A stretch of 64,000 nt of DNA from Paenibacillus phytorum (GCF_013141715.1 NZ_WHOA01000247.1:38647-102646), one strand, 5' to 3'. Positions 33,860 through 44,051 are shown, counted from the first letter of the stretch. Notes: a model not told the origin generated them from the sequence alone. Numbers and translations: made by a program.

Positions 33860-35808
33860 ATCTGATTTCCCCCTTCAACTTCGTCAATCACAGTTTGGAA
33901 TTCACTCACACATTTTATATAAACAGCCGCAAGCGGCGGAATACACAACGCTAAACTATTCGGCAGCCCGTGCCATGAACGCTTTTCACTGGATATTGGC
34001 TCTGAGTTACCTTGACCAGAACCACCAAACTCGGGTGCATCGCTGTTAAATACGACTTCGTACACACCGTGCCGTGGAACGCCAATTCGGTAATCCGGAT
34101 GTACCACAGGGGTGAAATTACAAACGAGAATCAAGTCATCCTCAGGCATTTTCCCTTTGCGCATAAAGGTCACAACGCTCTGGCTCTCATCATGAGGGTT
34201 GATCCACTCGAACCCATCCTGATGATGATCCAGCTGCCACAATGCCGGTTGGTCCAAATAAAATTGATTAAGTGCCTTGACATAATGATGCATTTGACTA
34301 TGTTTTTCATAGCCTTCAAGTAGAAACCAATCAAGTTCTTCAAGATCTTTCCATTCGTCGAATTGCCCGAATTCACTGCCCATAAACAGCAGCTTTTTAC
34401 CAGGGTGACCCGTCATATATCCATATAGAACGCGAAGGTTAGCAAATTTCTGCCAATAATCGCCTGGCATCTTATGAAGAAGTGAACGTTTGCCATGCAC
34501 CACTTCGTCGTGTGAAAGCGGCAGTACATAATTTTCACTAAAGGCATACATGAATGAGAACGTGATCAGCTTGTGATGATACTTGCGGTTAATAGGATCT
34601 AATTTCATATAACGTAGCATATCGTTCATCCAACCCATGTTCCACTTATAATTAAATCCGAGTCCTCCATCGTGGACAGGCGCAGTAACGAGCGGCCAAT
34701 CGGTAGAATCCTCAGCCATCATCAGCGCATCAGGGTAGAAGGAGAAGACAGCCTGATTCAGCTTGCGCAGGAATGCGATCGCTTCGGGATTATCATCCCC
34801 ACCCCATTGATTCTTGATCGGTTCCTCGCTCCATCTTCCAAAATTCAAATGCAGCATAGAAGCCACAGCATCCACTCTAATCCCATCAATATGATACATG
34901 TCCATCCAAAATACAGCATTTGAGATTAAGAAACTTTGAACCTCAGGTCGACCAAAATCAAAAGTAAGTGTGCCCCATTCCAGCTTCTCGGCTTTGCGTG
35001 GGTCTTCGTATTCATACAGAGGCTTCCCATCAAACTGCCTGAGTCCATGACTGTCCTTACAGAAATGGCCAGGGACCCAATCCATAATGACCCCAATCCC
35101 CTTCTGGTGACACCGGTCAACGAAATGCATGAATTCCTTCGGAGTACCATGGCGGCTAGTAACGGAGAAATAGCCTGTTGCTTGGTAGCCCCAAGAACGG
35201 TCAAACGGATGCTCTGCGAGCGGCATTAATTCAATGTGCGTATATCCCATTTCAACTGCGTAATCGACTAGCTCTTCAGCAAGCTGATCATAGGTATACA
35301 AGTCTTCACTATGTCGATCCTTTTTGCGCCACGTACCCAGATGAACCTCATAAATAGATAGTGGCTTATTATAAGCAGGGTTTTCCTTTTTCTGCTGCTG
35401 CCATGCCTGATCCTTCCATTCATAACCATCTAGATCAACAACACGCGACGCGGTACCCGGACGTAATTCCGAATAAAAGGCATACGGGTCTGCTTTCAAC
35501 AAAATCTGACCCGTTTCGCTATGAATTTCAAATTTGTAATAATCGCCTTCACTTGCTTCTGGAACGAACAATACCCATAAGCCAAGCGTACTAAACTTCT
35601 CCAAACGATGTGTCCCAGATTGCCAACTGTTGAAATCACCAAGCAAGTAAACCTGTTTGGCATGAGGTGCCCATACGGCAAAACGAACACCCTCTTGCCC
35701 TTTTGTTTTGCTTACATGCGCCCCTAAGATGCGATAACTGTGGTAAAGGGATCCTTCATGAAGCAGAAACAAGTCTTCTGAGCTAGGTATACCAACATTT
35801 GCCCCCAC
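33802..35808 (-). CDS. glgB: 1,4-alpha-glucan branching enzyme
   Basis: 668 residues. CBM48 domain first (VWAPHAKQVYLLGDFNSW), then the GH13 barrel with GYQATGYFS, nucleophile Asp in GIRVDAVASML, acid Glu in MAEDSTDWP and Asp in LPLSHDEVVHGK, then the C-terminal all-beta domain. It makes alpha-1,6 branches in glycogen. The start is GTG, six bases after AGGAGG. About 20 residues at the C-terminus (from GNQICAV) go beyond the usual end and lie over the glgC start. Confidence 0.96.
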   Translation of the reverse strand: MGANVGIPSSEDLFLLHEGSLYHSYRILGAHVSKTKGQEGVRFAVWAPHAKQVYLLGDFNSWQSGTHRLEKFSTLGLWVLFVPEASEGDYYKFEIHSETGQILLKADPYAFYSELRPGTASRVVDLDGYEWKDQAWQQQKKENPAYNKPLSIYEVHLGTWRKKDRHSEDLYTYDQLAEELVDYAVEMGYTHIELMPLAEHPFDRSWGYQATGYFSVTSRHGTPKEFMHFVDRCHQKGIGVIMDWVPGHFCKDSHGLRQFDGKPLYEYEDPRKAEKLEWGTLTFDFGRPEVQSFLISNAVFWMDMYHIDGIRVDAVASMLHLNFGRWSEEPIKNQWGGDDNPEAIAFLRKLNQAVFSFYPDALMMAEDSTDWPLVTAPVHDGGLGFNYKWNMGWMNDMLRYMKLDPINRKYHHKLITFSFMYAFSENYVLPLSHDEVVHGKRSLLHKMPGDYWQKFANLRVLYGYMTGHPGKKLLFMGSEFGQFDEWKDLEELDWFLLEGYEKHSQMHHYVKALNQFYLDQPALWQLDHHQDGFEWINPHDESQSVVTFMRKGKMPEDDLILVCNFTPVVHPDYRIGVPRHGVYEVVFNSDAPEFGGSGQGNSEPISSEKRSWHGLPNSLALCIPPLAAVYIKCVSEFQTVIDEVEGGNQICAVKNVLPCSSLEEKDED

Positions 35809-35854
35809 GTTATCCCTCCTTAAATCAACCTGAATTCGTCAAAACTGGATTTTA

Positions 35855-35883
35855 CTTATAATCGCCTTACGTTACAAATACAA
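35855..35883 (-). promoter_or_regulatory. Sigma-A-type promoter of the glg operon
   Basis: On the minus strand TTGTAT, a 17-base spacer and TATAAG lie about 45 bases before the glgB start. Confidence 0.55.
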
Positions 35884-35990
35884 CAACCAGGCAAAGAATC
35901 CTTCATTTTTACATTAAAAAAAAAAAGGAAATTACTCAACCCTTGGTGAATTATTTTAAGGACATTATATCGAGAGGTGGAACACAAATA

Positions 35991-37121
35991 ATGAAAGATA
36001 AAGTAAAGGGACTTATAGTTGGTTTAACGATCGGTTCCGTATTAAGCGGGACTGTAGCATTTGCAGCAAACAGTCAGATTGAAGTCGCATTCCGAAGTCT
36101 TAAGTATATGTTTGACGGTGTTGAGAAAGCACCTTCCGAAGCTAAAGGCTTTATCTACGAAGGCTCAACCTATGTACCACTTAGATTTGTAAGTGAAGCG
36201 CTTGGGAAAAAGGTCGAGTGGGACGAAGAAAATGAAACCATTTGGATCGGTAACAATCCTAAACAAGTGGTTGCAACTTACAAGGGTGGAACAGTGACCA
36301 AGGGTGAATTTGATACCTTCTTTGCTTTGCAAGCGCTCTTCAATGCAGGCCATGCTGCTTCTAAAGATGACCCTGAGTATCAAAAAAAGATGATCACACA
36401 GCTCATTCAAAACCGTATTCTTTTCGGTAAAGCATCTGAGGCCGACCAGAACGCTGCCAAAGACGGTGCTGTTAAACAAATCACTGCTTGGAAAAGCCAA
36501 TTTGGCGAGGCGAAATTCCTCGACGATTTGAAAAAGGTAAACACGACAGTTACTGATCTTCAGTACTTTCTAGTGGGCAGCATCGGCGCACAAAATTATA
36601 TCAAGTCCAGCATTTCCGATGCCCAATTAAAAGCCAAATATGATGAAACTCTCAAAGTCGATAAAGATGCTTATACCATTGCCTCTGTGCGCCACATTTT
36701 GATTGGGTTAAACGACCCTACAAGCTCAGCGGACAAACCTCTTCGTACGAAAGAGGAAGCACTCAAACGAGCAAAAGAAGTACAACAAAAGCTTAAGAAC
36801 GGTGAAGATTTCGCCAAGCTGGCCAAAGAATTCTCAGATGACCCAGGCTCCAAAGATGCAGGCGGTCTTTATGCGGATGCCGATGTAAGTCAATGGGTAC
36901 CTGAGTTTAAGAAAGCAGCTATCGAGCAGACGATTGGAACGATTGGTGATCCCATCGCGACAGATTTCGGCTATCACGTTATCAAAGTAGAAGCTAGATC
37001 CGTTAAATCCTTTGATTCTGTGAAAGAGCAGCTGAAAGCTTCGCTTGAACAAGAGCAATTTCAACAATTTGTAGAAAAAGAACTGAATGGTTTGATTGAA
37101 AAGATCGATTTAGGTCAATAA
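35991..37121 (+). CDS. Exported PpiC-type peptidyl-prolyl isomerase with copper-amine-oxidase-like domain
   Basis: 376 residues from ATG 35991 (AGAGGTGG upstream). A signal peptide ends at VAFA. Residues ~35-85 form a copper-amine-oxidase N-terminal-like domain (YVPLRFVSEALGKKVEWDEE), a wall-associated module common in Paenibacillus. A SurA_N-like helical region follows, then the PpiC rotamase (VRHILIG, GEDFAKLAKEFSDDPGSKDAGGLY, FGYHVIKVEAR). It should help secreted proteins fold, like PrsA, but it lacks a lipobox. Confidence 0.88.
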   Translation: MKDKVKGLIVGLTIGSVLSGTVAFAANSQIEVAFRSLKYMFDGVEKAPSEAKGFIYEGSTYVPLRFVSEALGKKVEWDEENETIWIGNNPKQVVATYKGGTVTKGEFDTFFALQALFNAGHAASKDDPEYQKKMITQLIQNRILFGKASEADQNAAKDGAVKQITAWKSQFGEAKFLDDLKKVNTTVTDLQYFLVGSIGAQNYIKSSISDAQLKAKYDETLKVDKDAYTIASVRHILIGLNDPTSSADKPLRTKEEALKRAKEVQQKLKNGEDFAKLAKEFSDDPGSKDAGGLYADADVSQWVPEFKKAAIEQTIGTIGDPIATDFGYHVIKVEARSVKSFDSVKEQLKASLEQEQFQQFVEKELNGLIEKIDLGQ

Positions 37122-37175
37122 ATGGTGTACAATGAATGTTTGTTAAAGTATACAAGTTGAAGGATGGAATGCAGC

Positions 37176-38042
37176 ATGTTTTATGCAAAAGACTGGGTTG
37201 ATTATGAGCTCCTCGATACCGGCGGCGGCGAAAAGCTCGAACGTTGGGGCACGATCGTCCTAAGAAGACCAGACCCACAAATCATTTGGCCGTTACAAAA
37301 AGAAACACCGGCATGGCGTCAAGCTGACGCCCATTATCACCGCAGCGCAAGTGGCGGCGGACAATGGGAGCAGCACGCTGAGCTTCCAGAACGCTGGACG
37401 ATTAACTATGACCAGAAGTTGTCCTTCTATATTAAGCCAACCAGCTTCAAGCATACGGGCTTATTCCCTGAGCAAGCAGTCAACTGGAAATGGATGATGG
37501 ACAAGATCCAAGGAGCCGGACGTCCGATCAAGGTACTAAACCTGTTTGCTTATACAGGTGGAGCCTCACTGGCTTGCGCTTACGCAGGTGCCGAAGTTTG
37601 CCATGTGGATGCCTCCAAAGGAGTCGTTCAATGGGCAAAGGAAAATCTGCATCTGAGTGGCCTAGGCAGCCGTCCTGTTCGATTTATCACGGATGATGTT
37701 TTCAAATTCGTACAAAGAGAACAGCGCCGCGGAAGCAAATACGATGCGATTATCATGGATCCTCCTTCCTACGGACGCGGACCTAATGGTGAGACTTGGA
37801 AATTAGAAGATGACCTCTTCCCTTTCATTGAAACCTGCCAATCGATTCTCACGGACAATCCGTTGTTCCTGTTGATCAACTCTTATACAACGGGGATCTC
37901 GGCAACTGTGCTCCAGAACGTCTTAAGCATGGCGATGAAATCCAAGCATGGCGGCACGATCTCCAGTGGCGAAATCGGCCTGCCGATCACCCATTCCGGC
38001 TTGATGCTCCCTTGCGGCATTCTGGGACGCTGGGAGGCGTAA
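37176..38042 (+). CDS. Class I SAM-dependent methyltransferase (RlmI/RlmK-like)
   Basis: 288 residues from ATG 37176 (GAAGGATGG upstream). The Rossmann core has VLNLFAYTGGASLACAYAGA (SAM loop), HVDASKG and the catalytic-type IIMDPPSYGRG, as in the rRNA 5-methylcytosine methyltransferase RlmI group and its relatives; the PUA domain of RlmI is absent. It probably methylates RNA. The next gene, a pseudouridine synthase, starts two bases after the stop, so both are likely RNA modification enzymes of one transcript. Confidence 0.85.
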   Translation: MFYAKDWVDYELLDTGGGEKLERWGTIVLRRPDPQIIWPLQKETPAWRQADAHYHRSASGGGQWEQHAELPERWTINYDQKLSFYIKPTSFKHTGLFPEQAVNWKWMMDKIQGAGRPIKVLNLFAYTGGASLACAYAGAEVCHVDASKGVVQWAKENLHLSGLGSRPVRFITDDVFKFVQREQRRGSKYDAIIMDPPSYGRGPNGETWKLEDDLFPFIETCQSILTDNPLFLLINSYTTGISATVLQNVLSMAMKSKHGGTISSGEIGLPITHSGLMLPCGILGRWEA

Positions 38043-38044
38043 CG

Positions 38045-38758
38045 GTGGCAGCATCTAGAGATGGCTCGGGAGCATCACAAGTTCCGATACTGTTCGAAGA
38101 CAACCACATTCTTGTGGTTGAGAAGCCCGTCAACATGCCTACGCAGGAAGACGATTCACGTGATCCTGATCTGCTGAATGTGCTGAAGGCAGATCTGAAG
38201 TACCGTCATAACAAGCCCGGCAATGTGTACCTCGGGCTTGTACACCGGCTTGACCGTCCCGTTGGCGGCGTGATGGTATTCGCCAAAACGTCAAAAGCCG
38301 CGTCCAGGCTATCTGACGCGGTAAGAACGAGGCAGCTCGACAAGACGTACGTTGCCGTCGTGCATGGCAAGCCGCCACAGCCGTCCGCTACGCTGCGCCA
38401 CTTTCTTTGGAAGGACACACGGACGAATACCGTCAGTGTGGTCAGAGAAGGCCAGCAGGACGCCAAGGAGGCTGTGCTGGACTATAAGCTGCTTGGCAGC
38501 CAAGACGGGCTCAGCTTGATCCAGATCAAGCTGCACACCGGGCGGCCGCATCAAATCCGCGTGCAGCTGGCAGCCATCGGCTGCACGCTCTATGGCGACC
38601 AGCGCTACGGCAGCGCGGTCAACAAGCCCGGCCAGCAGCTTGCGCTGTGGGCCACGGCTCTTGCCTTTGAGCATCCAACGCTCAAAGAGACGCTGCGCTT
38701 TCGGTCGCTGCCGCCGATGCAGCGGCCCTGGAGCGAATTTACACTCCCAGAGTTGTAA
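38045..38758 (+). CDS. RluA-family pseudouridine synthase
   Basis: 237 residues from GTG 38045 (GGGAGG seven bases upstream). The catalytic motif is VHRLDRPVGGVMVFAKT with the nucleophile Asp, and the closing motif is GRPHQIRVQLAAIGCTLYGDQRYG. It turns uridine into pseudouridine in rRNA or tRNA; the S4 domain is missing, as in the short YhcT/RluA type. G+C rises strongly along this gene compared with the neighbours. Confidence 0.92.
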   Translation: MAASRDGSGASQVPILFEDNHILVVEKPVNMPTQEDDSRDPDLLNVLKADLKYRHNKPGNVYLGLVHRLDRPVGGVMVFAKTSKAASRLSDAVRTRQLDKTYVAVVHGKPPQPSATLRHFLWKDTRTNTVSVVREGQQDAKEAVLDYKLLGSQDGLSLIQIKLHTGRPHQIRVQLAAIGCTLYGDQRYGSAVNKPGQQLALWATALAFEHPTLKETLRFRSLPPMQRPWSEFTLPEL

Positions 38759-38783
38759 ATTCTTGCACACAACTGGGTCGCTA

Positions 38784-39194
38784 TTAATTGGCGACCTTCC
38801 CAAGCAAATAAATAAGCAATTTCTGATTATGGGCGGAAACGCGGCTCAGGTACGAATCCAAAAGTTGTTCCCGGATTCTCATACCTCTCTCGCATTCCGC
38901 CTTTCCTTTTTCCGTGACGTTGACCCAAACGATACGGCGGTCCTTCTCATCCCGCTCCCTTGCGATCAATTCACTTTTCTCCATCCGATCTAACAGTGTT
39001 GTCACAGCTGCAGGCGTTGTGGATAAATATTCGATTAAATCAGAAGGCTTCATCCGTTCATTCGTCATAAGCAGCTCCAACACGTTAAGCTGTCCTTCTG
39101 TAATGGTAGGTGCTAATCCTACCTCCATCTGGTTTTTCAATTCCTTAGACAATTTCAACCATAGCTTCCCAAATTCATCGGAATACAACCTCAT
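38784..39194 (-). CDS. MarR-family transcriptional regulator
   Basis: About 136 residues if it starts at the ATG at 39194 (GGAAG seven bases upstream); a longer frame to 39263 lacks an SD. The winged helix has LNVLELLMTNERMKPSDLIEYLSTTPAAVTTLLDRMEKSELIARERDEKDRRIVWV across several elements, the typical MarR DNA-binding layout with the DxRxxxV wing. It faces the rluA gene end-on; its target is unknown. Confidence 0.88.
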   Translation of the reverse strand: MRLYSDEFGKLWLKLSKELKNQMEVGLAPTITEGQLNVLELLMTNERMKPSDLIEYLSTTPAAVTTLLDRMEKSELIARERDEKDRRIVWVNVTEKGKAECERGMRIREQLLDSYLSRVSAHNQKLLIYLLGKVAN

Positions 39195-39459
39195 CAACTC
39201 GCTTCCAACATCTCCTAAGGCAAGTATAGCACGCCTTTTCTTTGGTTTAAAGGTTAATGCCATTAATATTTTCAGACAAAAGCTGCACCGTTTGAGACAT
39301 GCTGTGGCTTGCTGTCGATCCCTCCATTACTTTGTCCGATTAGCAAGAAATCGCCCAAGCTTCTCGACTTCTTTTAACACCTCGCCCACTACTTACATAT
39401 ACTGTGATGCAGGTATGTACCGTTTTTTTTCAAAAGAAAACTCAAAGGAGTGGTTTAAG

Positions 39460-39627
39460 GTGGAAGCTTGGAAAATAGAGCTTGGTAAAAAGGCACTAGA
39501 GGCTGGCATAATGAAAGACCCACAGTGGCTGGATCGATTAGACGAACCGATGCCCCTGTGGGTCCTATTGGAGTTAGCTTTTATGCTCATTGAGAAGCTG
39601 GATCCACCTACAATCAGCTATGATTGA
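39460..39627 (+). CDS. Small protein of unknown function (55 aa)
   Basis: Starts with GTG nine bases after AAAGGAG and ends with TGA at 39627. Acidic, Trp- and Leu-rich sequence with KKALEAGI, LDRLDEPMPLWVLLEL and a short hydrophobic helix. The frame stays open far upstream, but only this part has an SD. Its end overlaps the parC end by ten bases on the opposite strand. A possible promoter (TATACT near 39399) lies upstream. Confidence 0.6.
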   Translation: MEAWKIELGKKALEAGIMKDPQWLDRLDEPMPLWVLLELAFMLIEKLDPPTISYD

Positions 39628-42059
39628 GGAAATCTCAAGATCTCTACAATCGCTTCTGTTTTGGAAACAGGTATAAGTTGTTTACCTTGTGCTTTTCGAT
39701 CCTCCAGAGGTGCTGTCTCTGTTGAGAAACGCAGCTTCTCCCCATTACTCATGACAGCCGTAATGAGATAATCCATTTTCACGATAAATGTGCGTATTAA
39801 CGCTGAACCATTAGGTCTCACACGCTTGCCTTCTTTAAATTCGAAGGTAAGTATGCCCTTCCCGCCGCGTCCTTGGATGGGATAATCCACAACTAGGGAA
39901 CGCTTCGCATACCCGAGGTCCGAGATGACCAACACTTCTCCCTCATCCCCATAAATCCACTCGGCCGAGACGACTTCATCGTCTTCCTTGAGCTGGATGC
40001 CGCGCACACCCGCGGCCCCACGGCCCATCGGGTTTACTTCCTCCTCACGGAAACGGATACTCATGCCCTGCTTCGTGACAAGCAATATTTCTTTTGTATT
40101 GTCACTTAGGTGTACATGAAGGACTTCGTCATTCTCACCGAGCTTACAAGCAACGATTCCGTTTGAGCGGTTCGTCATATATTCTTTCAGCTCTGTACGT
40201 TTCACTTGTCCTTTGCGTGTGACGAACACAAGCGACTTAGTCGGATCCTCAAAGCCCTTCACCGGAATAACGTTTACAATGCGATCTTCCTTGGCAATAG
40301 GAATGACATTCACAATCGCGGTTCCGTTCTCTTTCCACTTATACTCCGGCACTTGATGGACAGGCAATAAGTAATATTGCCCCTTCTTCGTGAAGATCAA
40401 CAAGCTTTCGATCGTATTCACGTCGAGCAGGAAGCGCAAGTAATCGCCATCCTTCAGTCCTGTATTCTCTAGCTCTCCACCTGATCGTGTGAACGAAAGC
40501 TTGCTCGTCCGTTTCAAGTAACCTTCATTGGACAACGTAACAAGGACGTCTTCCGCGTTCACGAGTACCTCAAGATTAACCTTCAGTTCCTCTACTTCAC
40601 CTTGGATATCCGAGCGGCGGTCGATGCCATACTTCTTACGGATTTCGCCCATTTCATCTTTAATTACACCTAACAGCTTCTTCAAGCTGCCAAGAATTCC
40701 ACGTAAATAAGCAATCGTTTTCTCTACATCTTTCAACTCTTTTTCAAGCGTTGTGATTTCTAAATTCGTTAATCGGTATAATTGCAAAACAAGAATAGCA
40801 TCTGCTTGACGCTCTGAGAATCCAAACTTCTCAACAAGGTTGTTTTGCGCATCCTGACGATTCTTGGAAGCCTTAATCGTTGCGATAACTTCGTCCAAAA
40901 TGTTAAGGGCTTTGACAAGTCCCTCTAACACATGTGCGCGGTCTTCGGCTTTCTCGAGCTCATATTGGGAACGGAACGTAACAACTTCCTTCTGATGTCC
41001 AATGTAAGCTTCAAGAATTTCACGAATACCCAATTGACGTGGTGCTTTATTCACAATCGCAACCATATTGAAATTGTAGGTTATTTGCAAGTCCGTCTTC
41101 TTCAGTAAGTAAGCCAAAATACCCTTGGCATCGGCTTCTTTCTTAAGCTCCACGACAATTCGCAACCCATTACGACCGCTTTCATCGCGTACTTCGGCAA
41201 TTCCTTCGATTTTCTTCTCAAGGCGAATATTCTCCATAGCTGTAACCAGACGAGATTTGACAACTTGATAAGGGATCTCCGTGATTACAATTTGTTGTCT
41301 GCCGCCGCGCATATCTTCTATCGCTGTTTTGGAACGTATGTAAATACGGCCTTTTCCCGTGCGATAAGCTTCGCGAATGCCTTCTTCACCCATGATAATG
41401 CCGGAAGTCGGGAAATCCGGTCCTTTGACGATCGTCATCAACTCATCGACTGTGATCTCAGGCTTGTCAATCATGGCTGTGCAGGCATCAATGATTTCAC
41501 GTAAATTATGCGGTGGAATTTCTGTTGCGAACCCAGCTGAAATCCCGCTGACACCATTCACGAGTAAGTTCGGATACCGTGCAGGGAGCACAACGGGCTC
41601 CTTCGTGGAATTATCGAAGTTATCCTTGAACATGACTGTACGTTTCTCAATATCACGCAGAAGTTCCATCGCGATCTCAGAAAGTCTAGCCTCTGTGTAA
41701 CGCATTGCTGCCGGCGGATCATCATCCAGTGAACCCCAGTTACCATGGCCATCCACGAGTGTGTGGCCCATCTTCCACGGCTGCGCCATACGAACCATAC
41801 CATCATAAATGGAGGCATCTCCGTGCGGATGGTAATTCCCCATGACATCACCGACGGTTTTGGCCGATTTGCGATAAGGTTTATCAGGGGTATTGCCAGA
41901 GTCGTACATTGCGTACAATACACGTCGTTGTACTGGCTTCAAACCATCCCTTACATCTGGAATCGCGCGATCCTGAATAATATATTTAGAATAACGCCCG
42001 AAACGATCGCCAACGATCTCCTCCAGAAAGGCAGGTAAAAACTCTTCTAATATGTTCAA
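39618..42059 (-). CDS. parC: DNA topoisomerase IV subunit A
   Basis: 813 residues, start TTG 42059 with GGTGA upstream; the first residues NILEEFLPAFLEEIVGDRFGRYSKYIIQ match ParC closely. Breakage-reunion domain with catalytic Tyr in AMRYTEARLSEIA, GHGNWG and the quinolone region HPHGDASIYDGM, followed by a six-bladed beta-propeller C-terminal domain. With ParE it unlinks daughter chromosomes. In the quinolone region the site equal to Ser80 is Ala. It begins 24 bases after parE. Confidence 0.96.
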   Translation of the reverse strand: MNILEEFLPAFLEEIVGDRFGRYSKYIIQDRAIPDVRDGLKPVQRRVLYAMYDSGNTPDKPYRKSAKTVGDVMGNYHPHGDASIYDGMVRMAQPWKMGHTLVDGHGNWGSLDDDPPAAMRYTEARLSEIAMELLRDIEKRTVMFKDNFDNSTKEPVVLPARYPNLLVNGVSGISAGFATEIPPHNLREIIDACTAMIDKPEITVDELMTIVKGPDFPTSGIIMGEEGIREAYRTGKGRIYIRSKTAIEDMRGGRQQIVITEIPYQVVKSRLVTAMENIRLEKKIEGIAEVRDESGRNGLRIVVELKKEADAKGILAYLLKKTDLQITYNFNMVAIVNKAPRQLGIREILEAYIGHQKEVVTFRSQYELEKAEDRAHVLEGLVKALNILDEVIATIKASKNRQDAQNNLVEKFGFSERQADAILVLQLYRLTNLEITTLEKELKDVEKTIAYLRGILGSLKKLLGVIKDEMGEIRKKYGIDRRSDIQGEVEELKVNLEVLVNAEDVLVTLSNEGYLKRTSKLSFTRSGGELENTGLKDGDYLRFLLDVNTIESLLIFTKKGQYYLLPVHQVPEYKWKENGTAIVNVIPIAKEDRIVNVIPVKGFEDPTKSLVFVTRKGQVKRTELKEYMTNRSNGIVACKLGENDEVLHVHLSDNTKEILLVTKQGMSIRFREEEVNPMGRGAAGVRGIQLKEDDEVVSAEWIYGDEGEVLVISDLGYAKRSLVVDYPIQGRGGKGILTFEFKEGKRVRPNGSALIRTFIVKMDYLITAVMSNGEKLRFSTETAPLEDRKAQGKQLIPVSKTEAIVEILRFPQS

Positions 42060-42083
42060 CTTTCAGTCACCACTCTTTTTGGT

Positions 42084-44051
42084 CTACTCTACATATTCGG
42101 TAAAATCGACGTTCTCGATAATCCACCGCTTGCGTGGATCTACCTTATCGCCCATTAATGTTGTTACACGTCGTTCCGCTTTAGCAGGATCTTCAATCTG
42201 TACCTGCAGCAAGGTACGGCTTTCCGGATTCATCGTCGTTTCCCACAACTGCTCCGGATTCATCTCACCAAGACCTTTATAACGCTGCAGCTCGGTGTTC
42301 TTACCAAGTTCTTTGACAACAACCTGTAGTTGATCGTCGGTCCAGGCGTACTTGTATCCGCCATTCTTGCCTTTTCTTGTCACTTTATAAAGCGGTGGTT
42401 GTGCGATGAACACTTTACCCTGATCAATCAATGGCTTCATATAGCGGTAAAAGAAGGTCAAAAGCAGAACCTGAATGTGAGCACCATCCGTGTCTGCATC
42501 TGTCATAATAATAATTTTACCGTAATTCATTTCTTCTGCTTCGAATTCAGAGCCAACTCCAGCCCCAATGGCGGCGATGATCGCTTTGTATTCATCATTT
42601 TTCATGATATCGAGAAGCTTGGATTTCTCGGGATTCATCGGTTTTCCTTTGAGCGGTAAAATAGCCTGGTGCTTGGAGTCACGTCCTTGCTTCGCTGAAC
42701 CGCCTGCGGAATCTCCTTCGACAATGAACAGCTCATTACGCTGCAAATCCTTCGATTGTGCAGGGGTTAGCTTACCATTCAGGTTCGAGCTCTCACTCTT
42801 CCCTTTTTTACCGCTGCGAATTTCTTCCCGCGCTTTACGAGCAGCTTCCCGTGCTTTGGAAGCTTGTACAGCCTTCTTCAGCATCATTTGCGCGATTTGC
42901 GGATTTTCCTCCAAGAAAACAGTCATTTTATCAGAAACAACCGCATCCACTGCACTTCTTGCATTAGCGCTTCCAAGCTGATCTTTCGTTTGCCCAACGA
43001 ATTCAACATCGCCCATCTTGATATTGATAACAACCATCATTCCTTCACGAAGGTCGGTACCATCAAGATTTTTTTCTTTTTCTTTGATAATGCCCCCTTT
43101 ACGGGCATATTCATTCATGACGCGTGTATAAGCTGTTTTGAACCCAGTCTCATGGGTACCGCCGCCGCGAGTAGGGATTGAGTTTACAAAGGAAGCGATC
43201 GTTTCCGTGTAGCCATCATTGTATTGCAGGGCCACCTCTACTTCGATTTCATCCTTTTCTGAAGCAAAGTGAATCACAGGATGAAGAACTGTTTTTTCCT
43301 CATTCAGGAATTCAACAAATTGACTTGCGCCACCCTCATATTGAAAAGTATCTAGCTTATCCGACCGTTCGTCTTTCAAGTTTACGAGAAGTCCTGAGTT
43401 GAGGAAAGCAATTTCTTGCAGACGTTCAGCTAAAGTATCGTAGTTTATGGTTGTTCCGCCTTGAAATACGCGTTTGTCAGGCTTGAAAGTTACTTTCGTT
43501 CCTGTGCGATTGGTATTTCCTACGACTTCAAGTCCAGTAACTGGTTCACCAACATGCTCGATTCCTGCATTGTCAACCCAATATTCAAAGCGCATTTTGT
43601 GCACCTTGCTATCTCGGTAAATTTCTACTTCCAGCCATTCGGATAGAGCATTTGTTACCGATGCGCCAACACCATGAAGTCCGCCAGACTTCTTGTAGCC
43701 TGTTCCACCAAATTTACCGCCGGCATGTAAGATCGTAAATACAACTTGAGGAGTGGGCACGCCGGTCTTATGCATACCGGTTGGAATCCCCCTACCATTA
43801 TCCTGAACCGTAATGGACTGATCTTTATGTATCGTCACATTAATCTTGGAACAATGTTTGGCAAGATGCTCGTCAACCGCATTGTCCACGATCTCCCAAA
43901 TCAAGTGATGTAGACCCGATGCACTTGTACTACCAATATACATCCCTGGTCTTTTACGAACCGCTACAAGACCTTCCAGGACTTGTATATCATCAGCCTC
44001 ATAATTCGATGTTGGGGCTATTCCTTTCGCAAATTCTAGCTGCTCGGACAT
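42084..44051 (-). CDS. parE: DNA topoisomerase IV subunit B
   Basis: 655 residues. GHKL ATPase with EIVDNAVDEHLA, DNGRGIPTG and GLHGVGASVTNALS, then the transducer domain, TOPRIM with EGDSAGGSAKQGRD, and DADTDGAHIQVLLLTFFYR for magnesium. The C-terminal MNPEQLWETTMNPESR is the usual end. It provides ATP-driven strand passage to ParC. AAAGGAGGG is the SD. It lies 28 bases after an ABC permease gene on the same strand. Confidence 0.97.
   Translation of the reverse strand: MSEQLEFAKGIAPTSNYEADDIQVLEGLVAVRKRPGMYIGSTSASGLHHLIWEIVDNAVDEHLAKHCSKINVTIHKDQSITVQDNGRGIPTGMHKTGVPTPQVVFTILHAGGKFGGTGYKKSGGLHGVGASVTNALSEWLEVEIYRDSKVHKMRFEYWVDNAGIEHVGEPVTGLEVVGNTNRTGTKVTFKPDKRVFQGGTTINYDTLAERLQEIAFLNSGLLVNLKDERSDKLDTFQYEGGASQFVEFLNEEKTVLHPVIHFASEKDEIEVEVALQYNDGYTETIASFVNSIPTRGGGTHETGFKTAYTRVMNEYARKGGIIKEKEKNLDGTDLREGMMVVINIKMGDVEFVGQTKDQLGSANARSAVDAVVSDKMTVFLEENPQIAQMMLKKAVQASKAREAARKAREEIRSGKKGKSESSNLNGKLTPAQSKDLQRNELFIVEGDSAGGSAKQGRDSKHQAILPLKGKPMNPEKSKLLDIMKNDEYKAIIAAIGAGVGSEFEAEEMNYGKIIIMTDADTDGAHIQVLLLTFFYRYMKPLIDQGKVFIAQPPLYKVTRKGKNGGYKYAWTDDQLQVVVKELGKNTELQRYKGLGEMNPEQLWETTMNPESRTLLQVQIEDPAKAERRVTTLMGDKVDPRKRWIIENVDFTEYVE

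Noticed and set aside
38777..38797. Hairpin GGTCGC/GCGACC at the rluA-MarR junction
   Set aside because: No T run on either strand, and it overlaps the MarR stop, so it is not called a terminator.
38914..39459. Long plus-strand open frame upstream of the 55-residue gene
   Set aside because: It runs antisense through the MarR gene and has no SD; only the part from GTG 39460 has a good SD.
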